A DNA stretch of 64,000 bases from Onchidella celtica (lineage: Eukaryota > Mollusca > Gastropoda > Systellommatophora > Onchidiidae), in NCBI GenBank assembly GCA_963931925.1, contig OZ007582.1:37473617-37537616 (forward strand), read 5' to 3'. The translations under genes were made by a program, and so were the position numbers. This document shows positions 47,633 to 59,320 of the stretch, in pieces. The notes under the pieces were generated by a model, which made no database searches, was not told where the DNA came from, and saw only the letters and a list, made by a program, of their open reading frames with translations. Within the stretch, counting starts at the first letter, position 1, and every line of letters starts with the position of its first letter.

Positions 47633-48930
47633 TTACTTCACCAATCTATAACTTAGTTAATTAATGAGAATGCACATTATCAATTAAACTCCGTTGTTGA
47701 ATAAGATCATTAAGAATGTACTTCAACAATCTATACTTATTTTAGTCAATGAATGAGAATGTACAATACCAATCTATACTTTAAGTTTAAATGAATAAGA
47801 ATGTACTTTACTGTCTGTACTTTCTCCCACCTCCATCTCTGAGATATTATTGTTTCGTTCACAAAATGCCCTGCAATAAATGCATTTCTTTCATACTGTC
47901 ATTTTAATTGCTGTTTTAAAAGTAAAAGGGCATAATGTTTGTTTCTATTGTAAGCGCAACAATCTTACCAATCAACAATTGTTGCAGAGAAGATTTGGAA
48001 TGGTTATTGGTGTTATCTAAAGGAAACGCGTCATGTAAACAAAAACACTTTTAGACATCTTTTCTAATTAAAACCAAAACAACACAAATATTTAGGTCAG
48101 ATGCTTGAAATATGAAAATATAAAAATAATTTACAATTGAGCACGTAGCAGTCTTGATTATTGTTAGTCTGTGACAGTCATTATGTCATAGATTCTGCAG
48201 CAATTCTTCAACTATTTTCTATTAACTTTCCCTTTAGACTTATTGCCTTTTAACGGTCGTCGACGTCCGGGCAAGCCCGTAATTTGATCCGTTCTACCTG
48301 AGCGCACTTGCTAGCTGCCAGTGTTGGATTAAAAAATTGTCATATTCCCTCCTGTGACTTTATAAATCCACTGCTGTGTTTTTGTTTGACAAGATGTGAA
48401 ACAGAAAAATTGTTAAAGAGACAGAGGAATAATTCTTCTTCACGCTGATACATGTATAAATGTTGCATAGAGGACTTTAGGATTAGTGTTTTTATAAATC
48501 ATTTTGTCTTGTGAATCACATTTAAAAAAGCATGAAAATTTATAGGTACACACCATTTAATCTTAATTATTTTACAAAACACAAGTTATGTCAGCAATCT
48601 GCCTACCAGTACTACCACCCAACTGTAGATGAACCTGTGCCCTATGTACAGGTGCAAACAGAATTTTCTTCGACTTTTTTCTTTTGCTTTTATTTGACTG
48701 TATGTAAGTCTAGGGTTGGTTCCATTCCACTAAGATCAAGCCAACACACTGGGTTTAGTGTTGCTAAGAGTGTAGTGCATGCTGATTGAGATATTTGTAG
48801 ACTTAATTTGGTCCATATTTCTGCAATAGCATTAGTTTCATTTTATGATAGCTACAAAGATTTACATTGAAATCCAAAAATATCTGCAAACTGTTCCCAC
48901 CAGAATTCTGACTGTCTCCGTCTGTCTCAG
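47633..48930. other. Unannotated AT-rich region
   Basis: Low-complexity sequence with three loose ~60-bp repetitions of an aatgagaatgtac-type stretch at 47660-47810. No gene recognised; the open frame at 48532-48789 has no known domain. Confidence 0.4.
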
Positions 48931-48950
48931 TCTCTCTGCCTCTGTCTGTC

Positions 48951-48983
<33 letters not shown>
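48931..48983. repeat. (GTCT)n microsatellite
   Basis: Imperfect then perfect gtct units ending at ccaatt. Confidence 0.9.
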
Positions 48984-48984
<1 letters not shown>

Positions 48985-49150
48985 CAATTACAGGTCCAAG
49001 GTTTACCCAAAGTTTCATTTTTTAGAACAGCACTGTTTCCCTTGGATAAGATTTTATGGCATGGGTTTGGGCTTCCATAGTGAACAAGGTGGAGAACATC
49101 TTCATAAAATTATACATGCAATAGAACACCAGACATTAGTGTCATGATCA

Positions 49151-50349
49151 CATTAGGATCATAAATGCCGTGCTAGGTCACGACGTCAGTGAGTTAATTT
49201 TTACGATCTTGTTGATTATAACCAGCGTAATTTGTCCTTGAGCTGTTCTCGTGAACAGTTTGTTTTGAAACACCTTTTTTCTGATAGATGGAGAGAAGGA
49301 GAGGCGAGACAGAATAAATGTATAGCTAGGAATGACAGAGCAGTTCTCGACCCCGTGATTTTGATTAACATAGATAAGGGGCGAGTAAAGGTAGTTTATT
49401 TAGACGCTTAGTTGGCGTTCGGAAATTCGTGCATAAGAGTAGAAAGCACGGGGTTTGAAGATTTTAGTAGTTAATGTTTCGCATTTTAAATTTTGTCTAG
49501 ACCGTAAAATTGACCTTGATTTTGGCGCAAGGCCATGACAAGCATAAATTAATATTGCAGGCTGAGCTGAAGCGGCTGCACCAATCAAATGTATGAATCT
49601 GGACGGAAGGTCGAGACATAGCTTTAGTATTTAAATCCGTGCAGAGCTTAGATAGAGACCACATGTAGACAATCCATTTACGAGGTGGACGGCGATAGTC
49701 CTCAGCCAGATGAGAGACATAGAGACGCAGTTGAGCAGTCCATATTGTGAGGAATGCCATGATTTAAAGCTCCAGAGCCTAAGCTACTTGGTTTGATATG
49801 AACCCACAGCGTTTACATCCAGCGCTCTCACTCCCAGTGAGGGCCTAATGGTGAGAGTTCATACTAATTTGTAATGATGAAAGTGAACCGTTCTACTTAC
49901 TTTTGAAGACAGTTTCAGAGCTACCGCCAGACAACGCATGGTTGTACAAGCATTCTCCATGGCGTGTCTAGAGGAAATGTCCATATCATAACATGTCTCA
50001 TTGAACTAATAGAATTTAAACTGTTATATCCGTCGCCACGTGCGCGGATTCTATTTGGCATCTAACTCATATGACCTGCAAGTAGTTAGAGTGAATAAGT
50101 TAGTCTTTATAGAAAGCTGTAGTTTCATTAGTTAGATTCAGTTGCCTTTGAATTGATATTTATATTTATAATTATATTTGTTACATTAATTCCTGTAATT
50201 AAACTGCCCTACAGTTCTGCTAAAAATCAAAGCAATTGATTTATTTAGTTTTTAGAGTGCAAGTATTTTTTTTGTGTGTTCGTCGATTGTGGGAGCGGGC
50301 CTCAAAAGAGTGTCAGTCGAATTCTCCCCATCTAACCCACATCGCGACA
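49151..50349 (-). repeat. 1.2-kb dispersed repeat, inverted copy 1
   Basis: Reverse complement of 58014-59253 over its full length, diverged by scattered changes. On the minus strand it starts TGTCGCGATG. The shared sequence ends cctaatg, with an internal TG/CA alternative at ..cctagca (plus 49171). It resembles a solo LTR, but no target duplication or primer-binding site is clear. Short frames inside are shared by both copies and unrecognised. Confidence 0.75.
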
Positions 50350-50793
50350 ATTAAGTATGGTACACACAAAAAATAAACCAACATGAAAAAGCACTTGACA
50401 TTAACATGCCCTGACCTACTCTATGGTGACTCATTTGTTACAGCACGTGCCAGAAAAAAGCCATGATCAACTAAATACTATGTGTCTCCTCAATAATGCG
50501 GCTTAGATCATGCCTTTTTGTAGGAGATGCACATGTAATTTTTGCTGTTATTTATAATAATGACTGGGCTAGTAGTAAGCTGTCTGTCAACTTCCTTCCT
50601 CACTGTGGCCTACATACTGTTTATAGTGTTTCACTTTGCATACTGTTGTTTAGAAACGAGTTATCAATGTGTCTGTGTATTTTATTTGTAACCCACATAC
50701 TGATTATAATAATTAGTATATCACTTTGCATTCTATTGTTGAGAAATTAGCTGTCATTGATTTTGTATATTTTATTTGTCGTAGTAAAGAAGA

Positions 50794-50847
<54 letters not shown>

Positions 50848-51602
50848 GAGAAATAAAAAGAGAGAGAGTAATAACTGGGTGGCTTTTTGGTAGTGTTTGA
50901 GCTGTTACAAAAGGCCTCATATCTCACTTACCATAAAGTAGAAGAGTCAAGAGACATGACATGATGATCATGCACTGATAGCTTGTAATCACAGCATAAA
51001 AGGTTTAGCTGGGAAAAGGTGCGTTTTGTAATGATAATTAATTAGATAAAAAATAAGTGCTCTTGTTTGATTCAATGTGACCAAGGTATCCTCTCATTGT
51101 TCTGTAAAAGTTTTACATAATTTATGCCATAGAGCACATCTTGAACTTTGTTTGCACATGTCAAATGTAGTTGTGAATTACTTGGTAGCTGAGACATCAC
51201 ACTTCAAAGGTTGCCAAAAATGGCAAATTTAGCAAAAATCTGAACTGGTGTGCGCTCAGGCGGATCGAGTGAAGACGGTCTCCTGTGTACTGAAACCCGA
51301 TAGGCCACGATCTCGCCCACCGCTCCCAAACTAAGTTGGCCGTTGGAGTTGCCGTACGTACAATACTTGCAAGAGTAATTTCTGCAGCTCAGGTCAGATT
51401 TATTCAGCTTGAATTATATCGGAATGTGCAGTGAACACAATATGTCAGTACTTGAGAAACAAGTAAGCTCCTTGGAAACAAGTTAAATACACAAACCCCC
51501 TGTGCTGTCCAGTGCGAGCTTCAGAGAACCTCCAACAAGCTATCAGTCCTACCGTGGCCTACCTATACCTTGTTTTGTAATTAGGTGTATACAGAACGTT
51601 TA
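50350..51602. other. Unannotated spacer with an AG microsatellite
   Basis: No gene seen. Two imperfect copies of a ~90-bp stretch containing tatcactttgca-like sequence lie at 50620-50760. An AG run lies at 50787-50845. Confidence 0.45.
50787..50845. repeat. (AG)n microsatellite
   Basis: gagagaga run of about 56 bp ending in aggcgg. Confidence 0.9.
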
Positions 51603-52866
51603 GGGGTACGGAAGACTGAGCCGGTTTTTCACCTGTTATGCAACACATTGCGCAATAAGTCGCCGACCCCTGTGGGAAAACTGAGCCGGTTTTTTGTTGT
51701 AGAAATCGACTATGTTGTTTTCGAACTTTAGATCGATTAGACTGATGTATCAACCCTAAAGTCACTGGACTGTATAAACATGATAGATCTTTGGATAGAC
51801 TCAGTATGCTAACACACAACAGGAACAGTCACAAACTGACTGTGCGCGCGCGCCTAACACAATTCAATAGGCTAGCCATGCTTTCCGCCTGTTGAGGCAC
51901 CTTCCCAGAGACTACGATAAAAGCCTGTCAGTTTCATGTCGGTCAAGCATGGTGCCGAAAACTTCAACAAATTGAACTATCTTCTGAGTACAAGTCTACC
52001 AGTGAAACTGCAATGTGGCTAAAATCCATTTTTGGCTTACCGGCTCTTGACCCTAGTGAAGTACAAGATTGCTTTGCTTTTGTCATCATGGTCCAGTGCC
52101 CAGACCAGGATGATGACAAACTCACAATGTTTTCAGACTATGCTTTTGACAACTACATTTCTTCAACTGCCAGATACCCGCCCAGCTTGTGGGCTTGTCT
52201 TGAAAGTTCCGTCAGAACGACCAATGCATGCGAAATTTCCATAACACATTTTGCAACCCACTTTACATCGCCGCATCCAAACATATTTCTGTTCATCGAA
52301 AAACTCGCAGAAGAACAGCTACGAACTGACATAAAAGTCAGATCATCCTATCAGTACCACAATGTTCCTGTGAGACGCTTGCGTGAGTGTGAGAGAATTA
52401 GGGAGACCCTCATTACTGAGTACAATGAGCAAAGGCTGTCCCAGGCAGAGTTTGTGCACAAAATGGCTCTCAAGATGCTACCCGTCAAGTTCTGAGGCCC
52501 CTTTTAATATTTTTTAACAATTTTTATCATGATTTTAACAGCTCTCAATATAAGATTTATCCTGCTCAAAATCCGACTTCCACCCCCCCCCCTCCCACTC
52601 CACCGTGGTGAGCAGGAGGCAACACGTATCAAGACCGTTTCAATCAGCTGTTATAATTACATGCATTTAATTCTTACAAAATTCACCAGAAAAAAAAGCA
52701 AAGAAACAGTCTCGATAAGTGGCGAACGGAAGAGGTTGACTAGTCGTTAGAAAAATTAAGTATCGATATGCCAAAAACCGGCTCAGTCTTCCAACAGCTT
52801 TTACGAGCTACCTTTAAAGTTTTGAACAATAGGATTTAAAATCCGGCTCAGTTTTCCCGTACCCAA
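51603..52866 (+). mobile_element. Mutator-like (MULE) transposon remnant
   Basis: Bounded by imperfect inverted ends: ggggtacggaagactgagc at 51603 and, reversed, the gctcagttttcccgtaccc end at 52866. Each end contains a second inverted aaactgagccggttttt-type motif further in (about 51675 and 52770). Flanks show only a weak direct repeat (aacgttt versus aaagttt). The sole coding part is a transposase C-terminal fragment. Confidence 0.6.
51896..52495 (+). pseudogene. MULE-type transposase, C-terminal fragment
   Basis: The frame is open from after a TGA at 51893 to the TGA at 52493-52495. The ATG at 52013 is internal, since homology starts earlier with CQFHVGQAWCRKLQ...SEYKS, the pattern after the catalytic core in MULE-domain proteins of animals. 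It continues MWLKSIFGLPALDPSEV, PPSLWACLES, TTNACEISITHF and HPNIFLFIEKL, all typical of that C-terminal region. The DDE catalytic core is missing, so the product cannot be an active transposase. Confidence 0.7.
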
Positions 52867-54778
52867 AGTTTCCTACTGGTTTTGAATGAAAATTAAATTC
52901 TTATTCCAGATCTGATCGATGCCATCCGTGAAAAGTTGAGCGTTTTTCAATACATGACGAAATCCAAGATAACCGTCATTGAAAAGGTCGAGCGTCCTTC
53001 AGAATTGAGAACAACTTTTTTAACTTTTTTGTTTTGTTTTTGTTTTTTCTTTTTTCAGTTGGAAATAATCAATTTTGTGGTTTTTTTTATTTTTATTTAC
53101 AAATAGAAACATATCAAAATATACATACATACACTTGGGGCCAATTATTTCATCCTAATTCGAACATAACCATTGTTGAATGGGTGAGAGGTGATGCAGA
53201 TACATTTAGTCTCCAAAGACACCTATAAACTGATCACCACTGTATCAATAGTTGTATAATTCAGATTATTAATTAATGGCATTCTTTCATGCTTTCACTG
53301 TTTCACCGATGCAATATTACTTCAGCCATGGTATTAGTAACTTCATCAGGACAATTCTCATTTTAAGGCAGGGATTAATCTCACCCATGGAGCTATTAAT
53401 AACACTGTTATTAGTACCTCCATGATCTCACCAGTCACATCCAGTTCACCGATGAGGCAGGAAGCTGGCTTTTAGTGGTCTTCAGCTGGATTCGTTTCAG
53501 CTGCTACATCCCTAGCAGGCTGTTAAGGGGTTGTCTCTTTTGCGTTTGCATAACTGAATACAGGTCAGTACATTGGCTTGTTCTGCAACTCGTTTTCCAT
53601 TGCAGCCCAACACTAGGTTCAGAACCTTTTTTTGTGCTCTCAGCTGTAGCCTACCTCCACAAATCTTCTAGTCACACTGCAGAGGGTTAAAGTTTGGTGG
53701 AAATGGGCCACCAGCCACTTTCCACGGTAGCACCTGATGCTGAACGACGAGACAGTGTGTCGATACTGTTCACAGATGGTGGAAAAACTGAGGAAGGGGG
53801 GGGGGCGCATTTTGGTCATTTCAATGAAAAGATCTGACCAAATGCTGCACAGCATGTCTACTGGAAAGAAACCTCTGAACGAGGTCAGGATGAAGCCCTG
53901 TACGAAAAGCAGGTAACAAGAAACACGCAAGTGCGCTGAGAGTGTCATGGACGTCCAACTCGGTTAGGAAAAGCACTGTGCGTAGCTGTTGTGATCTTCT
54001 GCCAAAAACATGGCAGCATCCTCCCGCTACAATCAAATGAAACGGCCAGTCATCTTCCCTTCCTGTCCCTCCCCACCTCCCCCCTTTTCTGCCCGTACTA
54101 AAGCAGACTCGGCGAAGCAGTTTGTCCACGGTGGCGCCGTTCGTTGACATCCCAGTTTTCTGTTCACGGATGTGTAGCGTCCGCCATCTTGCGAATTTAG
54201 TGAATTTGGTGGTCAGTTCTGATTTCAAGAGGTCTTTAAACTGATCTCAGTGCACAACTCGCTATAGGTTGGTCAATAGTTTACCGCCCTCCTGTCAGCT
54301 AGAATTGTGCCTGATTCAATATTTCCCAAGATCGAACGGTGTTGTCTGCAGGATCGTCCTTATTCGGGCATTGATATTGCCATGTCATAATATGGAACAT
54401 CCAAGGATCGTTAGTTTTACAGTACCGTGAGTGGCTGATATCGGTGCCTACGAAGGCATTGTTCCTGGTGATGGTAAAAAATCGTTTTTGGTCTCTTATA
54501 AAAAAAAACCCACTCGACTGGCATCAGGTGACATCAAAATGAACCGAGATTAGTAACGATCTGGCAAAATCAATTCAGCAATAAAATGTTCAATAAGTCC
54601 AAACGCTAGGCTCAGATAGCCTTACATAGAAGCCACACTCGAACGACATGTATATGTATATATTGCATCAATTTGAAACAATATTTGTTGTTAAGAGGTA
54701 ACAGTAGCACAGAGATCGTCTAAAAGCAAAATAATTGGTGATCGATTGGTAAAACTACAGAAATTAAAATTACAGTGG
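52867..54778. other. Unannotated region
   Basis: T-rich tracts near 53020-53100, a G-run near 53797 and mixed sequence. The longest frame, minus strand 53821-54228 (135 codons), has no motif I can name. Short gttattagtaactt-type motifs recur near 53330-53420. Confidence 0.4.
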
Positions 54779-54843
54779 TGTGCGAGGATGAACGGTTTTT
54801 ATTTTTATTTAAATAATGTGTTCTCATTGTAACGCTAGTTTGC

Positions 54844-55595
54844 GTAAAGGTCGAGACAGAGTAAACCCACACTCACAATTCACACTACTTCCGCATTTTA
54901 TGTGGTTGAACCGTGAAATGAATGTGATCTGAAATCTCAAGCAGAGTGAGTTCATAAGCCGTTCTCACTGACTGTCTCGAGGCTCGTATCTAACACGGCT
55001 CATTTCCGTTCAAGATGCCGTCAACAGTTGCCGGTGTTTCTTGTTTGAGACTCATGATGCTTTATTGGCTCAAGAGAAGGAAAGCTTACAGAAGAAGATA
55101 TTTGGTCCATAGCATTTTCAAAAGAAGACTAATGTATGGAGAATGCCACCACCTTCTTGAGGAAGTGCTGAGAGACACAAAAAAATGCCTGAGCTATTTA
55201 CGAATGACGCCAGCAACTTTTCATCTGTCGCTGGAGATGATATCGCTCTTTATTGAGAAACAGGAAACCAGTTTCAAGAGGCCGTTATCACCCACTGGTA
55301 TCACACTGAATTTGAAAAGAACAACACGTGTCGACCGACCACACCCCCACACCCCATCCCCCGGTCGCCATTGCGTCATCCTTCCCGGATGAACCGAGGA
55401 CGAAATTTAGTGCAGCGGTAAAAATGTAATCACTGTCCGTCCGTGCGTGGAAGATGAGACACCGTGAACTTTCAAACAGTTGTTTGTAGGCTGCACTCCG
55501 CTCGCTCACAACAGTTTTATAAAGTTTTTGTGCAACCGGTGAAGAAGCAGCGTGAAGTTATACGAAACGTGAGTTCACTCTGTCTCGACCCTTAC
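54844..55595 (+). mobile_element. PIF/Harbinger-type non-autonomous element
   Basis: Perfectly placed 19-bp inverted ends, gtaaaggtcgagacagagt (54844-54862) and actctgtctcgacccttac (55577-55595), with one mismatch. They enclose 752 bp carrying a Harbinger transposase N-terminal fragment. The element interrupts the old array LTR between sequences that are adjacent in the intact LTR. The usual 3-bp target duplication could not be read with confidence. Confidence 0.7.
55015..55392 (+). pseudogene. Harbinger transposase, N-terminal fragment
   Basis: A frame of 125 codons from ATG 55015. Residues ~20-85 follow the N-terminal pattern of HARBI1/ALP1-like transposases: YRRRYLVHSIFKRR, GECHHLLEEVLRD, YLRMTPATFHL and KQETSFKRPLSPT. 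After that the similarity stops and the tail is Pro/Arg/His-rich, apparently out-of-frame or unrelated. The DDE nuclease domain is missing, so mobilisation would need a related full-length transposase. Confidence 0.65.
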
Positions 55596-56505
55596 TGGGT
55601 ACGGCTACTCACAGAGGTTTATAGACACTTGTCTGGTTGGCATTACTTGAATTACTTCCCTTGTATACGGTATCGGAGGGACCCGTTGCTGCGAGGAAGC
55701 GTGCGTTTTGATTGGTCAGTTGGGAATTGTGACCCGCGGGTGTCCGGGTCCTGAAACATTTCTAAAATTTTTGTTTTCTTTCCTTTTAACGGTCAGAAAG
55801 ACAGAAACTCCCGTTCATTTTCAAGAGTGTGCAATACCCTTCCAGTATAATAATTATAGATGCTCATGATAACTTTTGTTACTAACGGAGATACGACGTG
55901 TTGATGGACTAAAATATCCCCCACCAGTTTGTCAATTTTTATTTATCTCATCATCTTTAGAAAATTAGATTAAAACTACTACAGAATTTCTGGACAAAAT
56001 AGCCGGTAAGAATTTTAGTAGGAAGTTCTTACTTTGTAGGCTATTGATACCAATTTTATTATACGTCGATGCACGTAGCCCAGTGAGATCGTCAATAATA
56101 TTTAATAGAGTTCCGGTTTTTAAATAAATGATGGGCTAGACGCGTTTTATCACCCATAAATCAAACCTGGGTCAAATTTATTAAATTGTAGCTCGACATG
56201 GCGGTAGAGTATCTTTTGTAGTTGTCTGGGATATCTGTCTGACTTCAGTGCTAGGGATTGTTTGTGTCGGTACGCTGACCAATTATTCGGGATTAGGCCC
56301 TATGCCAGAGCATTTAAATTATCGACCACTGGGCCTGCTACCTCCAATGTCCGAGCGGGCACATCCATAGCAGGGTTGGGATGCACTTCCATCAAAGACT
56401 CCAAGACAAGAGCTGACCAGCGCCAGTGGTCCCACCGCACGAGGAAACTGTATTTGACCTACGTTCACTTGGGTGTGTGGTGCCCTGCCGCGCATGAATT
56501 CTGAA

Positions 56506-57440
56506 GCAAAACTGAATTATTATTATGAGAAATTGTCTAAATCACAAAGACGGACAGACAAGGGTAGGAATACTGCTTTATCCCGGGTAAGGCTGGGTAG
56601 CTCATCTGGTAATAATAATATAATAATAATAAATGATGCATGTGTGTTACTTGTTAGACTCATTTGATTTTAATAGGTGCCTTCGAATTAACACATTTTG
56701 ACACAGAACAAGTTTTTCTATATTAACTTTCTTCAGGAACACAGTTAGATCACACCACTACCTATCCTACGTTTTCATTTTAAACTTCTCTCTTTTGTTC
56801 CGTTGGTGAATACAAGACCACAGAACAGAGAAGCTTTGCAACATAATATAGTACACTTCATCAACATTTGTTCACCTCGGTAGAATTTCAACTCCTCAGG
56901 AGCACATAACCCTTTCAGTGGCACAAACCTCCATATTGGTCGCCGGTGTAACACGCTCAAAACACTACCATGCAATAAAGACTACCGTAGTGGTTTTGGC
57001 GTAAGACCTTCATGCCATAACCACTACCGTAGTGATTTTTGCACATGCTGTAAACACTACAGTGTGATTTTGGCGTACGCTATGAACACTATCATTAAGC
57101 TAAAAACACTACCGCTTACACGCCAGATTGACTACCCACGTCAAAAACACTCTCGTAATTCTTCGTAAACCCTACTGCAGTTTTTTTTTTTCGTGGTTTA
57201 GATATTATGCTAAAATCACTATCCCAGTATTGGTAATACTAGATTTGGTACCTTCGGCAGAAAAAGCTAAATCAACACAACAGATATGGGTGAAAAATGA
57301 GAAAATAATACTACTTCCGGTTTCTCTTTTAAAATGCAAAACTCAGCCTTACTTACGCTTTTCTTTTCTTCTTGGAACAAGATTTGGTTTCGGTTTTAAA
57401 GATTCCACGAAATGTCCAGCCAGTTTTTATACACAACACA
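56506..57440. other. Unannotated sequence with degenerate ACTACCGTAGTG repeats
   Basis: A taa-repeat near 56614-56632. At 56965-57125, four or five loose repeats of about 35-50 bp share actaccgtagtg plus ttttggcgta. The last stretch, T/C-rich and aacaag-containing, lies upstream of the exon at 57441. Confidence 0.45.
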
Positions 57441-57606
57441 ATGGCTAACAAAGGCAGCATGTTTAGTGATATTGAAGAGTTTTTATTGAAAGGAAAATAT
57501 CCCGAGGCGTTAAAGGGACAACCGGGACAAAAGACATATTTTAAACGTAGGGCAAGCAACTACGCACTTTTGGACGGCATACTCTACCGTCGGCATGGAC
57601 CAGAAA
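57441..57606 (+). CDS. Candidate first coding exon, integrase-derived (KRBA2/Ginger-like) protein
   Basis: ATG at 57441 begins MANKGSMFSDIEEFLLKGKYP, then KRRASNYALLDGILYRR. This matches the start pattern of integrase-derived proteins: a short 'x-FLLxGxYP' helix followed by a basic 'FKRRA..Y.L.DG.LYRR' segment ahead of an H2C2 finger. At 57607 a consensus splice donor (AAA|GTAAGT) follows, and the frame would stop within the intron at TAA. No following exon was found before the 1.24-kb repeat at 58014, so the gene is either broken or has a distant second exon. It could be a host domesticated gene or a transposon gene. Confidence 0.4.
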
Positions 57607-57684
57607 GTAAGTAAATATGCTCACTTTTATCATCACAATCGTTGTTGTTGTTATTGTTGTTGTCGTTGTTGTTGTTATTATGAT

Positions 57685-57725
<41 letters not shown>

Positions 57726-58013
57726 TTACTACTACTAGTAAGTAGACCCCTTTAGAAGTACTACTCATCTAGATCTAGATCTAGAACTTAAAAAACAGTG
57801 GAACCACAGAAGCTTTCATCACTACTTATCTAGATCTAGATCTAGGTCTAATAGACATCAAGGGGGATACACTGCACAGACATATTTAGATTCAGAATGT
57901 CAAACTGTTGTATAATGCCCTGAGCGCATCTATAGGTGAATAAATGTTGCACACTGTTTGGTTTTGTTGTCTTTGATAAAAAAAAAAATATAGGGGGGGG
58001 GGGGGAGGGGGGA
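57607..58013. repeat. Intron-like stretch with trinucleotide repeats
   Basis: A (GTT)n tract at about 57640-57680 is followed by an (ACT)n tract at 57685-57737. Two tctagatctagatctag palindromic clusters lie near 57768 and 57828, and a G-run at 57992-58011 is directly against the 1.24-kb repeat. Confidence 0.8.
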
Positions 58014-59253
58014 TGTCGCGATGTGGGTTAGATGGGGATAATTCGACTGACACTCTTGCGAGGTCCGCTCCCACAATCGACGAACACACAAAAATTAAAT
58101 ACTTGCATTCTAAAAACTAAATAAATCAATTGCTTTGATTTTTAGCAGAACTGTAGGGCAGTTTAATTACATGTAATTAATGTAACAAATATAAATATAA
58201 ATATAAATTCAATTCAAAGGCAACTGAATCTAACTAATGAAACTAGAGCTTTCTATAAAAACTAACTTATTCAATCTAACTATTTGCAGTTCATATGAGT
58301 TAAATGCCAAATAGAATCCGCGCACGTGGCGACGGATATTACAATTTAAATTCTATTATTCCAACGAAACACGTTATGATATTAACATTTCCTCTATACA
58401 CGCCATGGAGAATGCTCTAACATTTCCTCTATACACGCCATGGAGAATGCTCTGTGCAACAGTGCGTTGTCTGGCGGCAGCTCTGCAACTGTCTTCAAAA
58501 GTAGGTGGAACGTTTCACTTCCATTATTACAGATTAGTAGTTGACTCTTACCATGCGGCTCTCACTGGGAGTGAGAGCGCTGGATGTAATCGCTGTGGGT
58601 TCATATATCAAACAAAGTAGCTTAGGCTCGGGAGCTTCAGAGAATCACGCTCCTCACAATATGGACTGCTCAACTGCGTCTCTATGTCTCTCATCTGGCT
58701 GAGGACTATCGCCGTCCACTTCGTAAATGGATTCTCTACATGTGGCAACTATCTAAGCTCTGTACGGGTTTAAATACTAAAGTTATGTCTCGACCTTCCG
58801 TCCAGATTCATACATTTGATTGGTGCAGCCGCTCGGGCTCAGCCTGCAGTATTAATTTATTCTCGTCACGGCCTTGCGCCAAAATCAAGGTCAATTTTAC
58901 CTGGACAATAAAATTTAAAATGTGAAACATTAACTACTAAAATCTTTAAACCTCGTGCTTTCTACTCTTATGCACGAATTTCCGAACGCCAACTAAGCGT
59001 CTAAATAAACTACCTTTACTCGCCCCTTATCTATGTTAATCAAAATCACGGGGTCGAGAACTGCTCTGTCATTCCTAGCTATACATTTATTCTGTCTCGC
59101 CCCTCCTTCTCTCCATCTATAAGAAAAAAGGTGTTTCAAAACAAACTGTTCACGAGAACAGCTCAAGGACAAATTACACTGGTTATAATTAACAGCATCG
59201 TAAAAATTAACTCACTGACGTCGTGACCTAGCACGGCATTTATGATCCTAATG
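58014..59253 (+). repeat. 1.2-kb dispersed repeat, copy 2
   Basis: Starts TGTCGCGATG after a G-run and ends cctaatg. It is the inverted counterpart of 49151-50349. It is 41 bp longer, mostly because a 35-bp segment (aacatttcctctatacacgc...) is tandemly duplicated at 58384-58453. The right end adjoins a snap-back piece of gypsy integrase. Possibly a solo LTR. Confidence 0.75.
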
Positions 59254-59320
59254 GTCCCTTCCAAGTTAGAAGGAGTTTGTTTTGCGTTTGTGGCAAAAGA
59301 ACAAGTGGTCGATCTCCGAC
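59253..59320. repeat. 68-bp snap-back inverted repeat, left arm
   Basis: Reverse complement of 59425-59492 (within the integrase coding sequence) with a few differences. The last ~15 bases of this arm are also genuine integrase coding sequence, so the arms meet at a microhomology (gatctccgac), as expected from a template switch. Confidence 0.8.

Larger units (their letters stand above)
54779..56505 (+). repeat. Old diverged copy of the array LTR, split by a Harbinger-type element
   Basis: Starts TGTGCGAGGATGAACGG, matching the array LTR start TGTGAGAGGATGAACG at 1334. It then resumes after the 54844-55595 insertion (tggcattacttgaattacttccctt, ...gattggtcagttgg..., aacctgggtcaaattta) and aligns with the LTR to about array position 2400. 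The last ~1.4 kb of the LTR is absent. There is no purine tract before it, so it is a solo or truncated LTR much older than the array. Confidence 0.85.

Noticed and set aside
48803..49147. Overlapping frames rich in Ser/Cys/Val or Thr/Asp/Arg
   Set aside because: They are translations of the GTCT microsatellite.
53821..54228. 135-codon minus-strand frame
   Set aside because: No recognisable motif, overlaps another frame on the same strand, and sits in C/G-run sequence; not supported as a gene.
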